A DNA stretch of 64,000 bases, from NCBI RefSeq assembly GCF_034259425.1, contig NZ_JAXIVU010000001.1, positions 310,001 to 374,000 of the forward strand, in the 5' to 3' direction. The DNA comes from Denitrificimonas halotolerans. Its GTDB lineage: Bacteria > Pseudomonadota > Gammaproteobacteria > Pseudomonadales > Pseudomonadaceae. The notes below the pieces were generated by a model, which ran no database searches, was not told the DNA's origin, and saw nothing but the letters and a program-made list of their open reading frames with translations. Positions 25,910 to 34,926 of this stretch are shown piece after piece (positions within the stretch are counted from its first letter, which is position 1; each line of letters opens with the position of its first letter). The translations under genes and the position numbers were made by a program.

Positions 25910-26474
25910 AGATGCAACTCCGTTTATTATTTTGGCTGTTGGCAGTATAACCAACCCCCTTTTTTATCCAATCAACCAAAAGGCTGACTGTTACCCTTAT
26001 CCAGCTCTATCTGGCAGCTTTCTATATATCAACTGTCTCTATCTATAACCTTATTGCAGTAAGTGTGCCAACTAAATTTCTGACCTATAAGTCACATTTA
26101 CACACTAACAGCACCGTGCTTTGCAGACAAAAAAATAAATCCGCTAATCTATTTACTGTGACGGTACTTCTAATTTTCACAACCCAAGAATAATTTTCAT
26201 AAGCATATATTTGGGTAATCTGGTAACAACTTAGACCGCCCAAGTAACATTCCCAGAATACAATTATGATGAATTACTCTAACACTACATCTGATATCCC
26301 GTGTTAAGACACGCCTAGCACAAAATACGCTAAATAAAAGATAAAACTTTATCCAAATCAATGTCAGTATAATTCGACGCTAGATATTACAACGCTGTAA
26401 AAAGAAGGGAGAAACAACTGATGAAAGTTTGGCTGGCAAGGATAGTATCCACGTCACAGCCTCAATATGCAGAG
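25910..26474. other. Intergenic region upstream of the DUF1302 gene
   Basis: About 565 A+T-rich bases that must hold the minus-strand promoter of the DUF1302-DUF1329 unit. On the plus strand there is a TATAAT at 26368-26373 and then AAGGGAG at 26406-26412 before an ATG at 26421. That ATG opens a 24-codon frame ending at 26495, inside the end of pgeF. Whether it is translated is unknown. Nothing else is evident. Confidence 0.4.
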
Positions 26475-27212
26475 CTACCGAGTCAACCACACTAGACTGG
26501 CAAAACGACCCGTACGCGCATCACGACGATAAGAATAAAAACGCGGATCTGTGACAGTACACAAGCCGCCACCGTAAATAGCTTGCACCCCACACGCAGC
26601 TAAGCGGACACGTGCTAGTTGATAAATATCAGCCAGCCAGCGCTCTGAACTCTGACTAGGGACAAAAGCATGCTCAGCTTCAGCATGTAAGTGCACAAAA
26701 GCCTCACGCACCTCTTCACCGACTTCAAACACCTTAGGACCAATAGCAGGCCCTAACCACGCCATGATCTGCCATGGCGCAACCTGCATGCGAGCAACGG
26801 TGTTTTCTAAAATACCTGCAACCAAACTGCGCCAACCTGCATGAGCTGCAGCTACACAGCTGCCTGCTTGATCAGCGAACAAAACGGGTAAGCAATCCGC
26901 ACTCATGATACAGCTGGCTAATGCTACTTCACGAGACACACTGGCATCAGCAGTTCGAGTTAGAGAGGCATCAGCATCAACCACCAAATTACCATGCACT
27001 TGATTTAACCAAGAGGGTTGGCAACCCAATGCCTCTGCTAAAAACTGCCGATTACGCTGCACCTGTAATCGCTCATCCCCCACATGCTCACCTACATTAA
27101 AGTGCGCATAGGGTGCCAAACTATCACCGACACTACGCGTGGTAACGCAGGCCCGCACATTATTAGGTGCAGGCCAATCTGGCTCAAACCAATCAAAAGG
27201 CAGCTGACTCAC
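26475..27212 (-). CDS. pgeF: Peptidoglycan editing factor PgeF (laccase-domain protein)
   Basis: A YfiH/PgeF family protein of 245 residues. PgeF removes wrongly built UDP-MurNAc-Ser-type precursors and has a copper/zinc site. The signature residues lie in HAGWRSLVAGI, MSADCLPVLFAD and FEVGEEV. The GTG start at 27212 overlaps the rluD stop (GTGA) and has GGGAGG about ten bases upstream; a longer N-terminus would sit fully inside rluD. Operon with rluD is normal. Older names such as polyphenol oxidase describe a side activity. Confidence 0.9.
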   Translation of the reverse strand: MSQLPFDWFEPDWPAPNNVRACVTTRSVGDSLAPYAHFNVGEHVGDERLQVQRNRQFLAEALGCQPSWLNQVHGNLVVDADASLTRTADASVSREVALASCIMSADCLPVLFADQAGSCVAAAHAGWRSLVAGILENTVARMQVAPWQIMAWLGPAIGPKVFEVGEEVREAFVHLHAEAEHAFVPSQSSERWLADIYQLARVRLAACGVQAIYGGGLCTVTDPRFYSYRRDARTGRFASLVWLTR

Positions 27213-28189
27213 CCGACAAAAGCCTCCCGATCTTGCCGCAACAAAGTTAACAACCAAGTCAAATCTTCAGGCAATGGGGCCTCCCACTTCATACGCTCTC
27301 CTGTTGTTGGGTGTTCCAACTCCAAAAAGCGAGCATGTAATGCCTGACGTGGGAACTCTTTAAGCGCATCCAATAATGTAGGGTTCACTGCAGGTGGAAT
27401 GCGAAAACGCCCACCATAAGCTGGATCACCCACCAATGGGAAACCCACATGAGACATGTGCACACGAATCTGGTGGGTACGCCCTGTTTCAAGCATGACA
27501 CGTGTATGTGTATGTGAACGAAATCGTTCCAGGACGCGATAATGACTAATAGCGGGCTTACCATTTTCCGTTACAGCCATACGCTGACGCTGCTGTCCAT
27601 GACGACCTATTGGCGCATCAATGGTTGCACCAGAGGTAATCACACCCACTACAATTGCCTCATAGGTACGTCCTACACTACGTGCTTGAAGTTGATCCAC
27701 TAAGCTTGTGTGCGCCTCAAGCGTTTTAGCTACCACCATGAGCCCAGTTGTGTCTTTATCGAGGCGGTGCACAATACCTGCTCGCGGAACCTCTATTAGC
27801 TCAGGAACGTGGAACAGTAATGCATTCAGCAAGGTGCCATCTTGATGACCTGCTGCAGGGTGCACCACCAAACCTGCTGGCTTATTTAAAACCAGAATCT
27901 GCTCGTCCTCATAGACAATGTCCAGCGGAATATCTTGTGCAACCCATTCACCTTGCGCTTCGCGCTCGGGGGTTAACTCAAGCTGCACACCACTGTAAAC
28001 TATATCGCGTGGCCGCAAGAACTGACCATTTACGGTCAGGCGTTTTTCTTTAATCCAAGTGGTTAAACGTGAACGGGAATGCTCCGGAAATAACTGTGCA
28101 GCAACCTGATCTAAGCGTTGTCCACCCAGTTCTACTGGAACCGTTGCGAATATTTGAATTGTTTCAGTCGTATTTGTTGGCATACTCAT
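27209..28189 (-). CDS. rluD: 23S rRNA pseudouridine(1911/1915/1917) synthase
   Basis: Makes pseudouridines 1911, 1915 and 1917 in helix 69 of 23S rRNA, important for ribosome assembly and release. The 326-residue protein has an N-terminal S4 domain (GQRLDQVAAQLF, RLTVNG) and the RluA-type catalytic domain with the catalytic Asp in HRLDKDTTGLMVVAK. The ATG at 28189 is chosen with an alternative two codons later. It is divergent from bamD and translationally coupled to pgeF, as in Pseudomonas. Confidence 0.95.
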   Translation of the reverse strand: MSMPTNTTETIQIFATVPVELGGQRLDQVAAQLFPEHSRSRLTTWIKEKRLTVNGQFLRPRDIVYSGVQLELTPEREAQGEWVAQDIPLDIVYEDEQILVLNKPAGLVVHPAAGHQDGTLLNALLFHVPELIEVPRAGIVHRLDKDTTGLMVVAKTLEAHTSLVDQLQARSVGRTYEAIVVGVITSGATIDAPIGRHGQQRQRMAVTENGKPAISHYRVLERFRSHTHTRVMLETGRTHQIRVHMSHVGFPLVGDPAYGGRFRIPPAVNPTLLDALKEFPRQALHARFLELEHPTTGERMKWEAPLPEDLTWLLTLLRQDREAFVG

Positions 28190-28335
28190 CAACAGAGAAT
28201 GCGTAGGCTTTGGTTTCAAGCGCACGCTTGTGGTTAAATACAAAATATAATTTGCTCTGAATTACGATTCAGGGTGTTCACTATAACAGGACGGCTCACT
28301 GCAAGTCAGCCAACCGTTTAACGGCGTACTCAATC

Positions 28336-29319
28336 ATGCATTTAAGGCACCTGCTACTTATCGCTCTTTTTACCTTATTAAGCGCCTGTGCGTCTAAGGA
28401 AATTGACACCGATTTAAGCGAAACCGCGCTGTATCAACAAGCGCAAACTAATCTAGATAACAAGAACTACTCCAGCGCAATCACTAAACTTAAGGCGTTA
28501 GAATCACGCTACCCCTTCGGTCGCTATGCCGAACAAGCACAATTGGAGCTGATTTATGCCTACTACAAAAACTTAGAGCCTGAGGCTTTACGTGCCTCTG
28601 CAGATCGTTTTATTCGATTGCACCCTCAACATGCCAATGTTGATTATGCATATTATATGAAAGGTTTAGCATCCTTCGATCAAGATCGCGGCCTGGTAGC
28701 CCGTTTTTTACCACTGGACATGACCCAGCGCGACCCGGGCGCCGCACGTGACTCCTACAATCAATTCGCTCAGCTAGTCAGCCGCTTTCCCAATAGCCGT
28801 TATGCTCCAGACGCTAAACAGCGAATGATTTACTTACGCAACCTCTTAGCAGCTTATGAAGTGCACGTCGGTCATTATTACCTAAAGCGCCAATCCTACG
28901 TGGCAGCTCTAAACCGTGGCCGCTATATTGTTGAAAACTTCCAAGAAACACCTTCAGTGGGAGACGGTTTAGCTATTATGACTGAAGCTTACCAGCACCT
29001 TGCGCTGGACGATTTAGCACAAACCAGCTTAGAAACCTTAAAGCTGAACTACCCTGACCACCCTAGCCTAGCTAGCGGCAACTTTAAGCCCCGAGAAAAG
29101 GATGTAGACAACCGCTCTTGGATAAGTAAAGCCACGCTAGGCTTGATTACTTCCGATAAAGAGTTGCGCCCACAGCAAACTCAAGCTAGCAAAGACATTA
29201 TTCGTCAGTATGAAAATGCTGCCGAACAAATCCCTAGTACAGTGCGCACAGCCCTTGATCAGGAAAAACCTAAGCGTAGCTGGCTTAACCGCTTAACCTT
29301 TGGGCTCTTGGGCACATAA
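28336..29319 (+). CDS. bamD: Outer membrane assembly lipoprotein BamD
   Basis: Essential lipoprotein of the BAM complex that inserts outer-membrane beta-barrels. The 327-residue precursor has a signal peptide with lipobox LSAC (Cys19), then TPR-like helical repeats (LYQQAQTNLDNKNYSSAITK, RYPFGRYAEQAQLELIYAYY). It is longer than E. coli BamD (245) because of a C-terminal extension, as in Pseudomonas. It stands alone, with a strong terminator. Confidence 0.95.
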   Translation: MHLRHLLLIALFTLLSACASKEIDTDLSETALYQQAQTNLDNKNYSSAITKLKALESRYPFGRYAEQAQLELIYAYYKNLEPEALRASADRFIRLHPQHANVDYAYYMKGLASFDQDRGLVARFLPLDMTQRDPGAARDSYNQFAQLVSRFPNSRYAPDAKQRMIYLRNLLAAYEVHVGHYYLKRQSYVAALNRGRYIVENFQETPSVGDGLAIMTEAYQHLALDDLAQTSLETLKLNYPDHPSLASGNFKPREKDVDNRSWISKATLGLITSDKELRPQQTQASKDIIRQYENAAEQIPSTVRTALDQEKPKRSWLNRLTFGLLGT

Positions 29320-29334
29320 CATTCCATTACACAT

Positions 29335-29361
29335 AAAAAAGGAGGTTTAACCTCCTTTTTT
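29335..29361 (+). terminator. Terminator of bamD
   Basis: AAAAAAGGAGG-TTTAA-CCTCCTTTTTT is a perfect stem with flanking A and T runs, so it could act in both directions. It starts 16 bases after the bamD stop. Confidence 0.9.
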
Positions 29362-29514
29362 ATTATATTTATATTGCTATCCCTGCTGAATCGCTACACC
29401 TCTTCTCATCACAATATACAACTGCTACACAAACAATCAGCAACTACAAAGAAAAGACTGTATGGAAATTTTAACAACATAATCTACTGTTCAGCCAATT
29501 TTTCCAACACATAC

Positions 29515-29546
29515 AAAAAAGGAGCACTCTTCGCAGATGCTCCTTT
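29515..29546 (-). terminator. Minus-strand terminator without a known gene
   Basis: On the minus strand GGAGCA pairs with TGCTCC (extended by AAA/TTT) and is followed by six Ts. No annotated minus-strand gene lies upstream of it (29547-29862), so it marks an unknown transcript. Confidence 0.6.
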
Positions 29547-29862
29547 AATGCGCCCTTGTTGTTACAACAGTTGTGCCGTTGCTTCTCTCGACCACCTGGG
29601 TAAGGTCATCGTGCTTGCTTGAAAAACACAGGGTAATATGTTTTTCCTGTCCAATCTCGATAAAGACTGTACAGATTAGGCATTGAATCTATACAAGCTG
29701 TGAACTTAAGGTTAGTTTACACAATCTTTGTGAGTTAATAATTGCGTTATCAGCTCATTACGAAAAAAATTAGCAATAAATAATCAAAAAATAAAAAATA
29801 TAAGCAATAAAAACCTAATCAAAAACCCAGTAAAGAAATACAAATAGAGAAACAGGCACTTT
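29547..29862. other. Region upstream of the Lrp-type regulator with a possible minus-strand transcript
   Basis: On the minus strand a 25-codon frame runs from ATG 29683 to TGA 29606 (MPNLYSLYRDWTGKTYYPVF and five more residues), and another frame without a start ends at TAA 29547-29545 directly before the terminator. A TATAGAT lies upstream on that strand. This could be a small RNA, a small protein gene or the tail of a lost gene. On the plus strand the last 130 bases are very A+T-rich and must hold the regulator promoter. Confidence 0.3.
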
Positions 29863-30342
29863 ATGGAAAAACTTGACCGCTATGACCTACGTATTTTGCA
29901 AGCACTGCAACACAATGCACAAATTTCTAATCAGGAGCTCGCCGAACATATTGGCTTATCAGCCTCACCTTGTTCACGCCGCGTGAAGGCCTTAGAAGAT
30001 GCGGGGTACATTTTAAAACATGTCGCACTGCTTGATCGTAAAAAGCTTGGCCTTACCTTAACAGCCTATGTTCTTATAGGTATGGACAACCATACACCGG
30101 AGCGTTTTGACAATTTCCAACAACAGATTTGCCAATGGTCTGAGGTACTAGAGTGCAGCTTAATTACAGGAATGGATGCCGATTACCAACTTAAAGTGAT
30201 AGTCCCTGATATGGAACACTATCAAAAGTTCTTGCTGGAAAAGCTGACACGTATTGATGGTGTTACCAGCGTGCGTTCAAGCTTTGTTCTTAACCATGTA
30301 CAACTTTCTACAGCATTACCTTTATCTCATCTAGATCTCTAA
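29863..30342 (+). CDS. Lrp/AsnC-family transcriptional regulator
   Basis: A 159-residue regulator. An N-terminal winged helix-turn-helix (LDRYDLRILQALQHNAQISN and LAEHIGLSASPCSRRVKALE) is followed by an AsnC-type ligand-binding RAM domain (about 70-150, with GMDADYQLKVIVPDMEHY). Such proteins usually form octamers or dimers and respond to an amino acid. No adjacent metabolic gene shows its target. Upstream sequence is A+T-rich, as is common for self-regulated Lrp genes. Confidence 0.9.
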   Translation: MEKLDRYDLRILQALQHNAQISNQELAEHIGLSASPCSRRVKALEDAGYILKHVALLDRKKLGLTLTAYVLIGMDNHTPERFDNFQQQICQWSEVLECSLITGMDADYQLKVIVPDMEHYQKFLLEKLTRIDGVTSVRSSFVLNHVQLSTALPLSHLDL

Positions 30343-30510
30343 CATACTTATTCAAAACAGCTATTGCCTAGCAACACTTTGACATCCGAGTATCAGCGCA
30401 ACAAAATGCAACATGACAAAAAACCTGAAATGCTGGTAAAACAATATAAATCACAGCGGTCAATTGCAGATTGACAGCATACCCAACATCTGTTTTCACC
30501 AAGGAAAATT

Positions 30511-30711
30511 ATGGAACCTGAAGTATTTGAAGAAATTATGATAACCGTTTTAGTCGGCGGCCTTGTTTTATTTATGGCTTTTATTGTCTGGGATTTAGCA
30601 AAAAAATCTAAAGCTGGACGCTACGGTACAGCGGTTCTTTTCTTTGCTTTAGGCTTAGGTGTCCTTGGTTTTTTGCTTAAAACAATCGTGTTAGCAGTCA
30701 AAGGTTTATAA
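30511..30711 (+). CDS. Small membrane protein, DUF2788 family
   Basis: A 66-residue protein with two membrane helices (about 8-28 and 40-62) joined by a basic loop AKKSKAGRYG. Start ATG has AAGGA upstream. It resembles the DUF2788 family known from gammaproteobacteria, whose function is unknown. It is a single gene, convergent with rluE. Confidence 0.75.
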   Translation: MEPEVFEEIMITVLVGGLVLFMAFIVWDLAKKSKAGRYGTAVLFFALGLGVLGFLLKTIVLAVKGL

Positions 30712-30750
30712 CCTGTGACTCCATTCAAAGAGTCGTAACCTAACGCCCCA

Positions 30751-31389
30751 TTAAATTTTAAGCTCACGCCACTGCCCTGTAGGTAAGTCACCCAGTTTCC
30801 AATTACCAATCTGCACACGGACCAAGCGCAGAGTCGGTAAACCTACCGCCGCCGTCATCCTGCGCACCTGCCGATTACGCCCTTCAGTTATCGTGAGCTG
30901 CAGCCATGCAGTAGGGATTTTTTTACGCTCTCGTACTGGTGGAGTGCGCGGCCACAAATCAGGCTCAGCTATCAATTCTACTTGAGCTGGTGCGGTCCAC
31001 CCGTCCTTTAACTCCAGACCATTGCGCAACCTCTGTAATTGTTCCTCTTGCGGCTCTCCCTCAACCTGCACCCAATAAACTTTACATAATTTATATTTTG
31101 GATCAGCAATGCGCGCTTGCAAACGCCCACTATTGGTCAATAAAACCAATCCTTCACTATCCCTATCTAGACGCCCTGCAGGATAGACCTCAGTAACCGG
31201 AACATAGTCTTTTAATGTAGCTCGACCCAAGTCATCGGTAAACTGAGTTAAAACATCATAAGGCTTATTCAGCATTAACAAACGCGGCTCTGCTGGTTCT
31301 TTGGCCATACGGCGTGTTTGTGGCTTTGGCTTGCGCTTAAACTTGCCAGCTTGTGCCAGATAACTCCGAGCTTTAACAACTTTTTTCAC
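30751..31389 (-). CDS. rluE: 23S rRNA pseudouridine(2457) synthase
   Basis: An RsuA-type pseudouridine synthase. The 212-residue protein has a basic N-terminal extension, LNKPYDVLTQFTDDLGR, the catalytic Asp in AGRLDRDSEGLVLLT and the late motif EGRNRQVRRMTAAVG. Together with RERKKIPTAWL it fits RluE, which modifies U2457 of 23S rRNA. It is followed by a small gap to the flavodoxin gene upstream in the same direction, which may share its promoter. Confidence 0.9.
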   Translation of the reverse strand: MKKVVKARSYLAQAGKFKRKPKPQTRRMAKEPAEPRLLMLNKPYDVLTQFTDDLGRATLKDYVPVTEVYPAGRLDRDSEGLVLLTNSGRLQARIADPKYKLCKVYWVQVEGEPQEEQLQRLRNGLELKDGWTAPAQVELIAEPDLWPRTPPVRERKKIPTAWLQLTITEGRNRQVRRMTAAVGLPTLRLVRVQIGNWKLGDLPTGQWRELKI

Positions 31390-31398
31390 AATGCATCC

Positions 31399-31857
31399 CT
31401 ACTCAGTCAAAATGGCTGCAAAATCAGCCAACCAAGGTTCAGCATCGTCGGCTGGGGTAACAGTCTCACTGGCATCCAAACGCAACATTTCCTGTAACTC
31501 TATGACACCTAACTCCGCATACAACTCTCGAATTGCTTCACCACCAGCGCAAAAATCCTCACCATAACAAGCATCGCCTAAACCTATTACAGCACCTAGC
31601 ATACTGGACCACGCCGGTGGTTGATCACGTAAAGCCCTCACTAACGGCTGTAAATTCTCAGGCAACTCTCCCATCCCTGTGGTTGATGTCACAAACAGAA
31701 GAGCATCAGCATCTAAGGCTATGAGCTCGGCATAAGATAAGCGCGGTTTATAAGTGACACTCAAGCCTGCTTCAGTTAGGAATTCTGCAGCATGATGCGC
31801 AACATCTTCTGCTGCGCCAAATACCGTGCCAGAAACAATCACCACATTCATCGACAT
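31399..31857 (-). CDS. Flavodoxin (MioC-like)
   Basis: A 152-residue flavodoxin-fold protein. The FMN phosphate loop is VSGTVFGAAEDVAHH near the N-terminus, the second loop LFVTSTTGMGELPENL, and the third GLGDACYGEDFCAGG. It is a small electron carrier; the partner is unknown. The start ATG 31857 is followed two codons later by another ATG. It is divergent from folM and upstream of rluE, with 9 bases between. Confidence 0.85.
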   Translation of the reverse strand: MSMNVVIVSGTVFGAAEDVAHHAAEFLTEAGLSVTYKPRLSYAELIALDADALLFVTSTTGMGELPENLQPLVRALRDQPPAWSSMLGAVIGLGDACYGEDFCAGGEAIRELYAELGVIELQEMLRLDASETVTPADDAEPWLADFAAILTE

Positions 31858-32073
31858 GCTCTGCAACCGCCCTATCAAAACCAAGTAAAATATTTTGAAA
31901 ACTCACCTATCACCCCATCATAACAAGAATCCCCCATACTGTAACAAAGGCGATAAGCTTAGAGTTTGTAGGTTGTACAATCCTTTACTCTAGTATAAGT
32001 TTACCAACCCTAGACACAGCGCCTCAGGCTCAAGTTGAGCTGCACGCAAACGATTAAAACAAGGCTTATGCAT

Positions 32074-32778
32074 ATGAGTGATACTGCGCCCATTCTCATA
32101 ACTGGTGCCTCTCAACGATTAGGGCTACATTGCGTTCAGCGCTTTATCGAAGCGGGACAGCCTATAATCATCAGCTACCGCCAAGAGCGCGCGGAAATCA
32201 CCACGTTACGCGAACTGGGTGTCCAGTGCATTCAAGCAGATTTTGCTACCGAGCACGGCATTTTAAATTTTATTAAGCAACTCACAAATCTGACCCCAAA
32301 ATTACGCGCGATTATCCACAATGCATCACTTTGGATTGCTGAAGAGGGGGCTGACACCCAAGCTTTTACGCAAATGTTAAATGTACATGTGCTCGCTCCA
32401 TATTTGATTAACGAGCACTGCGCACCTTTACTGCGTCAATCTCCCAATGCAGATATTATCCATATCACCGATGATGTTACCCGCAAAGGCAGTGCTCGTC
32501 GGATTGCCTACTGTGCCAGTAAGGCCGCACTGGATAACTTAACCTTATCTTTCGCTGCCAGCCTTGCACCGCATATCAAGGTAAACTCAATCGCGCCAGC
32601 ATTAATCATGCTGCACCCTGATGATGATGATGAATATCAGCGCCGTGCAACAGCCAAATCTGTGTTGGGCACAGTGCCTGGCCCAGAAGTTATTTACCAA
32701 AGCCTGCGTTACTTACTGGATACACCTTATGTGACCGGCACAACCCTTACCGTTAATGGTGGCCGGCATCTTAAGTAA
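32074..32778 (+). CDS. folM: Dihydromonapterin reductase FolM
   Basis: An SDR-family NADPH reductase that makes tetrahydromonapterin, used in Pseudomonas as cofactor for phenylalanine hydroxylase. The 234-residue protein has the coenzyme loop ITGASQRLG near the N-terminus, the catalytic YxxxK in YCASKAALDNL and the N at NSIAPALI. ATG 32074 has AAGG 9 bases upstream. folE and folX follow, completing the monapterin set. Confidence 0.92.
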   Translation: MSDTAPILITGASQRLGLHCVQRFIEAGQPIIISYRQERAEITTLRELGVQCIQADFATEHGILNFIKQLTNLTPKLRAIIHNASLWIAEEGADTQAFTQMLNVHVLAPYLINEHCAPLLRQSPNADIIHITDDVTRKGSARRIAYCASKAALDNLTLSFAASLAPHIKVNSIAPALIMLHPDDDDEYQRRATAKSVLGTVPGPEVIYQSLRYLLDTPYVTGTTLTVNGGRHLK

Positions 32779-32800
32779 TGCTGGACCAGGAGAGTTAATC

Positions 32801-33358
32801 ATGTGTGAAGAAATAAGTAAGCATTACCGCGAAATTCTAGTAGGTCTTGGCGAAGACCCTGACCGCGAAGGCTTAGTCGACACGCCTAAGCGCGCCGCAA
32901 AGGCAATGCAATACCTGTGCAATGGCTATGAAAAAAACTTAGATGATATTGTCAATGGTGCTCTCTTTGAGTCTGAAAGCGATGAAATGGTAATTGTACG
33001 TGACATTGAGCTTTATTCACTCTGTGAGCATCACCTCTTACCTTTTATAGGCAAAGCTCATGTAGCGTACATCCCCACCGGTAAGGTTATTGGTTTATCT
33101 AAAGTCGCCCGCATTGTCGATATGTTTGCTCGACGTTTACAAATTCAAGAGAACTTGACCCGTCAAATTGCAGATGCTGTGCAAAATGTTACGGGCGCAG
33201 CCGGTGTAGCAGTCGTCATTGAAGCAAAACATATGTGCATGATGATGCGCGGTGTAGAGAAACAAAACTCGGTCATGACATCATCGGCTATGTTAGGTGT
33301 ATTCCGCAATTCTGGCACCACTCGCCAAGAATTCCTGCAACTGATTCGGAGTCACTAA
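32801..33358 (+). CDS. folE: GTP cyclohydrolase I
   Basis: Converts GTP to dihydroneopterin triphosphate, the shared first step of folate and monapterin. The 185-residue protein has the zinc-site and active residues in LCEHHLLPF, YIPTGKVIGLSKVARIVDMF, and the Cys in KHMCMMMRGV. ATG 32801 with AGGAG upstream fits the FolE type I N-terminus. It is 22 bases after folM and 3 bases before folX. Confidence 0.96.
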   Translation: MCEEISKHYREILVGLGEDPDREGLVDTPKRAAKAMQYLCNGYEKNLDDIVNGALFESESDEMVIVRDIELYSLCEHHLLPFIGKAHVAYIPTGKVIGLSKVARIVDMFARRLQIQENLTRQIADAVQNVTGAAGVAVVIEAKHMCMMMRGVEKQNSVMTSSAMLGVFRNSGTTRQEFLQLIRSH

Positions 33359-33361
33359 TTT

Positions 33362-33745
33362 ATGGCACGCTTAGAACCGGGCATGGCGCGGATTCGCATT
33401 AAAAATCTGCGTTTGCGCACTTACATCGGTATCAATGAAGATGAAATTCGCAATAAACAGGATATTTTAATCAACGTCACCTTGTTCTATCCTGCAGAGG
33501 ATGCGGTAACTATCAATGATATTAACCATGCATTGAACTACCGCACCATCACCAAAGAGATCATTCAGCACGTCGAAGAAAATCGCTTCGCATTGCTTGA
33601 GCGCTTAACTCAAGAGGTGTTGGACTGCGTGATGCGTCACGAACAGGTACGTTATGCTGAAGTTGAAGTGGATAAGCCGCATGCTTTACGTTTTTCTGAC
33701 TCTGTCTCTATTACATTAACAGCACACCGTCCAATCTCATCATGA
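33362..33745 (+). CDS. folX: Dihydroneopterin triphosphate 2'-epimerase
   Basis: A FolB-like epimerase of 127 residues that turns dihydroneopterin triphosphate into the monapterin form. It carries the T-fold motifs IRIKNLRLRTYIGINEDE, LNYRTITKEI and ALLERLTQEVLDCV. FolB itself is a close paralogue, but the gene order folM-folE-folX argues for FolX. It overlaps hopJ by four bases. Confidence 0.92.
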   Translation: MARLEPGMARIRIKNLRLRTYIGINEDEIRNKQDILINVTLFYPAEDAVTINDINHALNYRTITKEIIQHVEENRFALLERLTQEVLDCVMRHEQVRYAEVEVDKPHALRFSDSVSITLTAHRPISS

Positions 33746-34083
33746 CTCTAACAGCATTCCTACAAGCCATTCGCAAGCCAGGGCATCAATTTGCTGACAC
33801 TCTGGCTTTTATCGATGCTCACTACCAATATACGCCCCGTGCCTTTGATAATGCAGAGCTACATAATCCTGCCGGTAGCAATCAAGGTTCTTGTAAAATT
33901 CTAGGCTTAGCACTACTAGAAAAGCTGAGCACAGAAGAAACCTTGCTAGCTTTTGGTGAGCACTATGCTTGGGTCTTGGCAAACCCTGAAAAAACTGAAC
34001 ATAACAATATTCGTCAGCTGATTAAACACGGCCTAGCCGCGGTCAGCTTTACCCAGTTACCCCTTAGACGTCTTATTAGCTAA
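33742..34083 (+). CDS. HopJ-family protein
   Basis: A 113-residue protein with FLQAIRKPGHQFADTLAFID, NPAGSNQGSCKILGLALLEK and GEHYAWVLANPEKTEHNNIR, matching the HopJ family first named from Pseudomonas type III effectors. The family is widespread in bacteria without type III secretion, and the conserved NQGSCK segment suggests an enzyme-like or housekeeping role. It is translationally coupled to folX (ATGA). Its last 27 bases overlap rsmI on the other strand. Confidence 0.8.
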   Translation: MTLTAFLQAIRKPGHQFADTLAFIDAHYQYTPRAFDNAELHNPAGSNQGSCKILGLALLEKLSTEETLLAFGEHYAWVLANPEKTEHNNIRQLIKHGLAAVSFTQLPLRRLIS

Positions 34084-34926
34084 AGCCCATTGATACAGTG
34101 CATTTTTACGCACCCCGGTAATTTGAGCAGCCAAGCCCGCAGCACGCTTAGGCGGTAGTTCAGCCATAAGCAGTTCAAGTATACGTTGCGCCTCTGGCTG
34201 CACTTCATCTGCATCATCAGGTGCTTGATAGCCTGCCACCAAAATGACGCACTCACCTCGCTGTTGATTACTGTCTGCCGCAATCCAATCGTACATTTCC
34301 TGCAATGGTAAACCTTTAATGGTCTCAAAAGCTTTGCTAAGCTCTCTCGCTAAGACTGCCTGTCGCTCAGCACCAAAAATATCACGCATATCCGCAACAC
34401 TATCGAGCAAACGGTGCGGTGCTTCATAAAAGATGAGGGTCCTCGAGTCAGCTTTGACAGTCTCCAATCGCGTGCAGCGCGCAACTTGTTTCGCAGGCAA
34501 AAAGCCTTCAAAAACAAAGCGATCTGAAGGCAAGCCCGCAGCAGATAGTGCCGCAATTAAAGCGCAAGCGCCTGGCACTGGCACCACTTGCACCTGAGCT
34601 GCTCTTGCTTGGCGCACAAGATGGTAACCTGGATCTGAAATCAACGGTGTTCCTGCATCTGAAATGAGAGCAATATCCTCTCCAGCTAACAACCGAGTAA
34701 TAAAGCGCCCTCCCTCTTCTCGCTCATTATGCTCATGGCAAGCAACTAAAGGGGTACGAATACCAAAATGCTGTAAGAGTCTAGTAGAATGGCGTGTATC
34801 TTCAGCAGCAATAAGACTGACTTCAGTTAAAACACGCAAGGCTCGAGCACTGATATCTTCAAGATTACCAATGGGAGTTGCCACAACGTATAAAGTACCC
34901 AAGCCATTGGATTCTGATGTGCTCAT
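34057..34926 (-). CDS. rsmI: 16S rRNA (cytidine1402-2'-O)-methyltransferase
   Basis: Adds the 2'-O-methyl group to C1402 in the ribosomal decoding centre. The 289-residue protein belongs to the tetrapyrrole-methylase fold: LYVVATPIGNLEDIS, DTRHSTRLLQHFGI and ALISDAGTPLISDPGY are the family motifs. It is transcribed divergently from lpoA, as in Pseudomonas and E. coli. The C-terminal end overlaps hopJ. Confidence 0.96.
   Translation of the reverse strand: MSTSESNGLGTLYVVATPIGNLEDISARALRVLTEVSLIAAEDTRHSTRLLQHFGIRTPLVACHEHNEREEGGRFITRLLAGEDIALISDAGTPLISDPGYHLVRQARAAQVQVVPVPGACALIAALSAAGLPSDRFVFEGFLPAKQVARCTRLETVKADSRTLIFYEAPHRLLDSVADMRDIFGAERQAVLARELSKAFETIKGLPLQEMYDWIAADSNQQRGECVILVAGYQAPDDADEVQPEAQRILELLMAELPPKRAAGLAAQITGVRKNALYQWALANKTSKG

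Noticed and set aside
26475..27257. Longer PgeF start inside rluD
   Set aside because: The GTG at 27212 overlaps the rluD stop and has GGGAGG upstream. The extra 15 residues are rluD coding sequence in another frame.
29374..29622. An 82-codon plus-strand frame after bamD
   Set aside because: No ribosome site or family match, and it runs through the minus-strand terminator hairpin. Composition is that of non-coding DNA.
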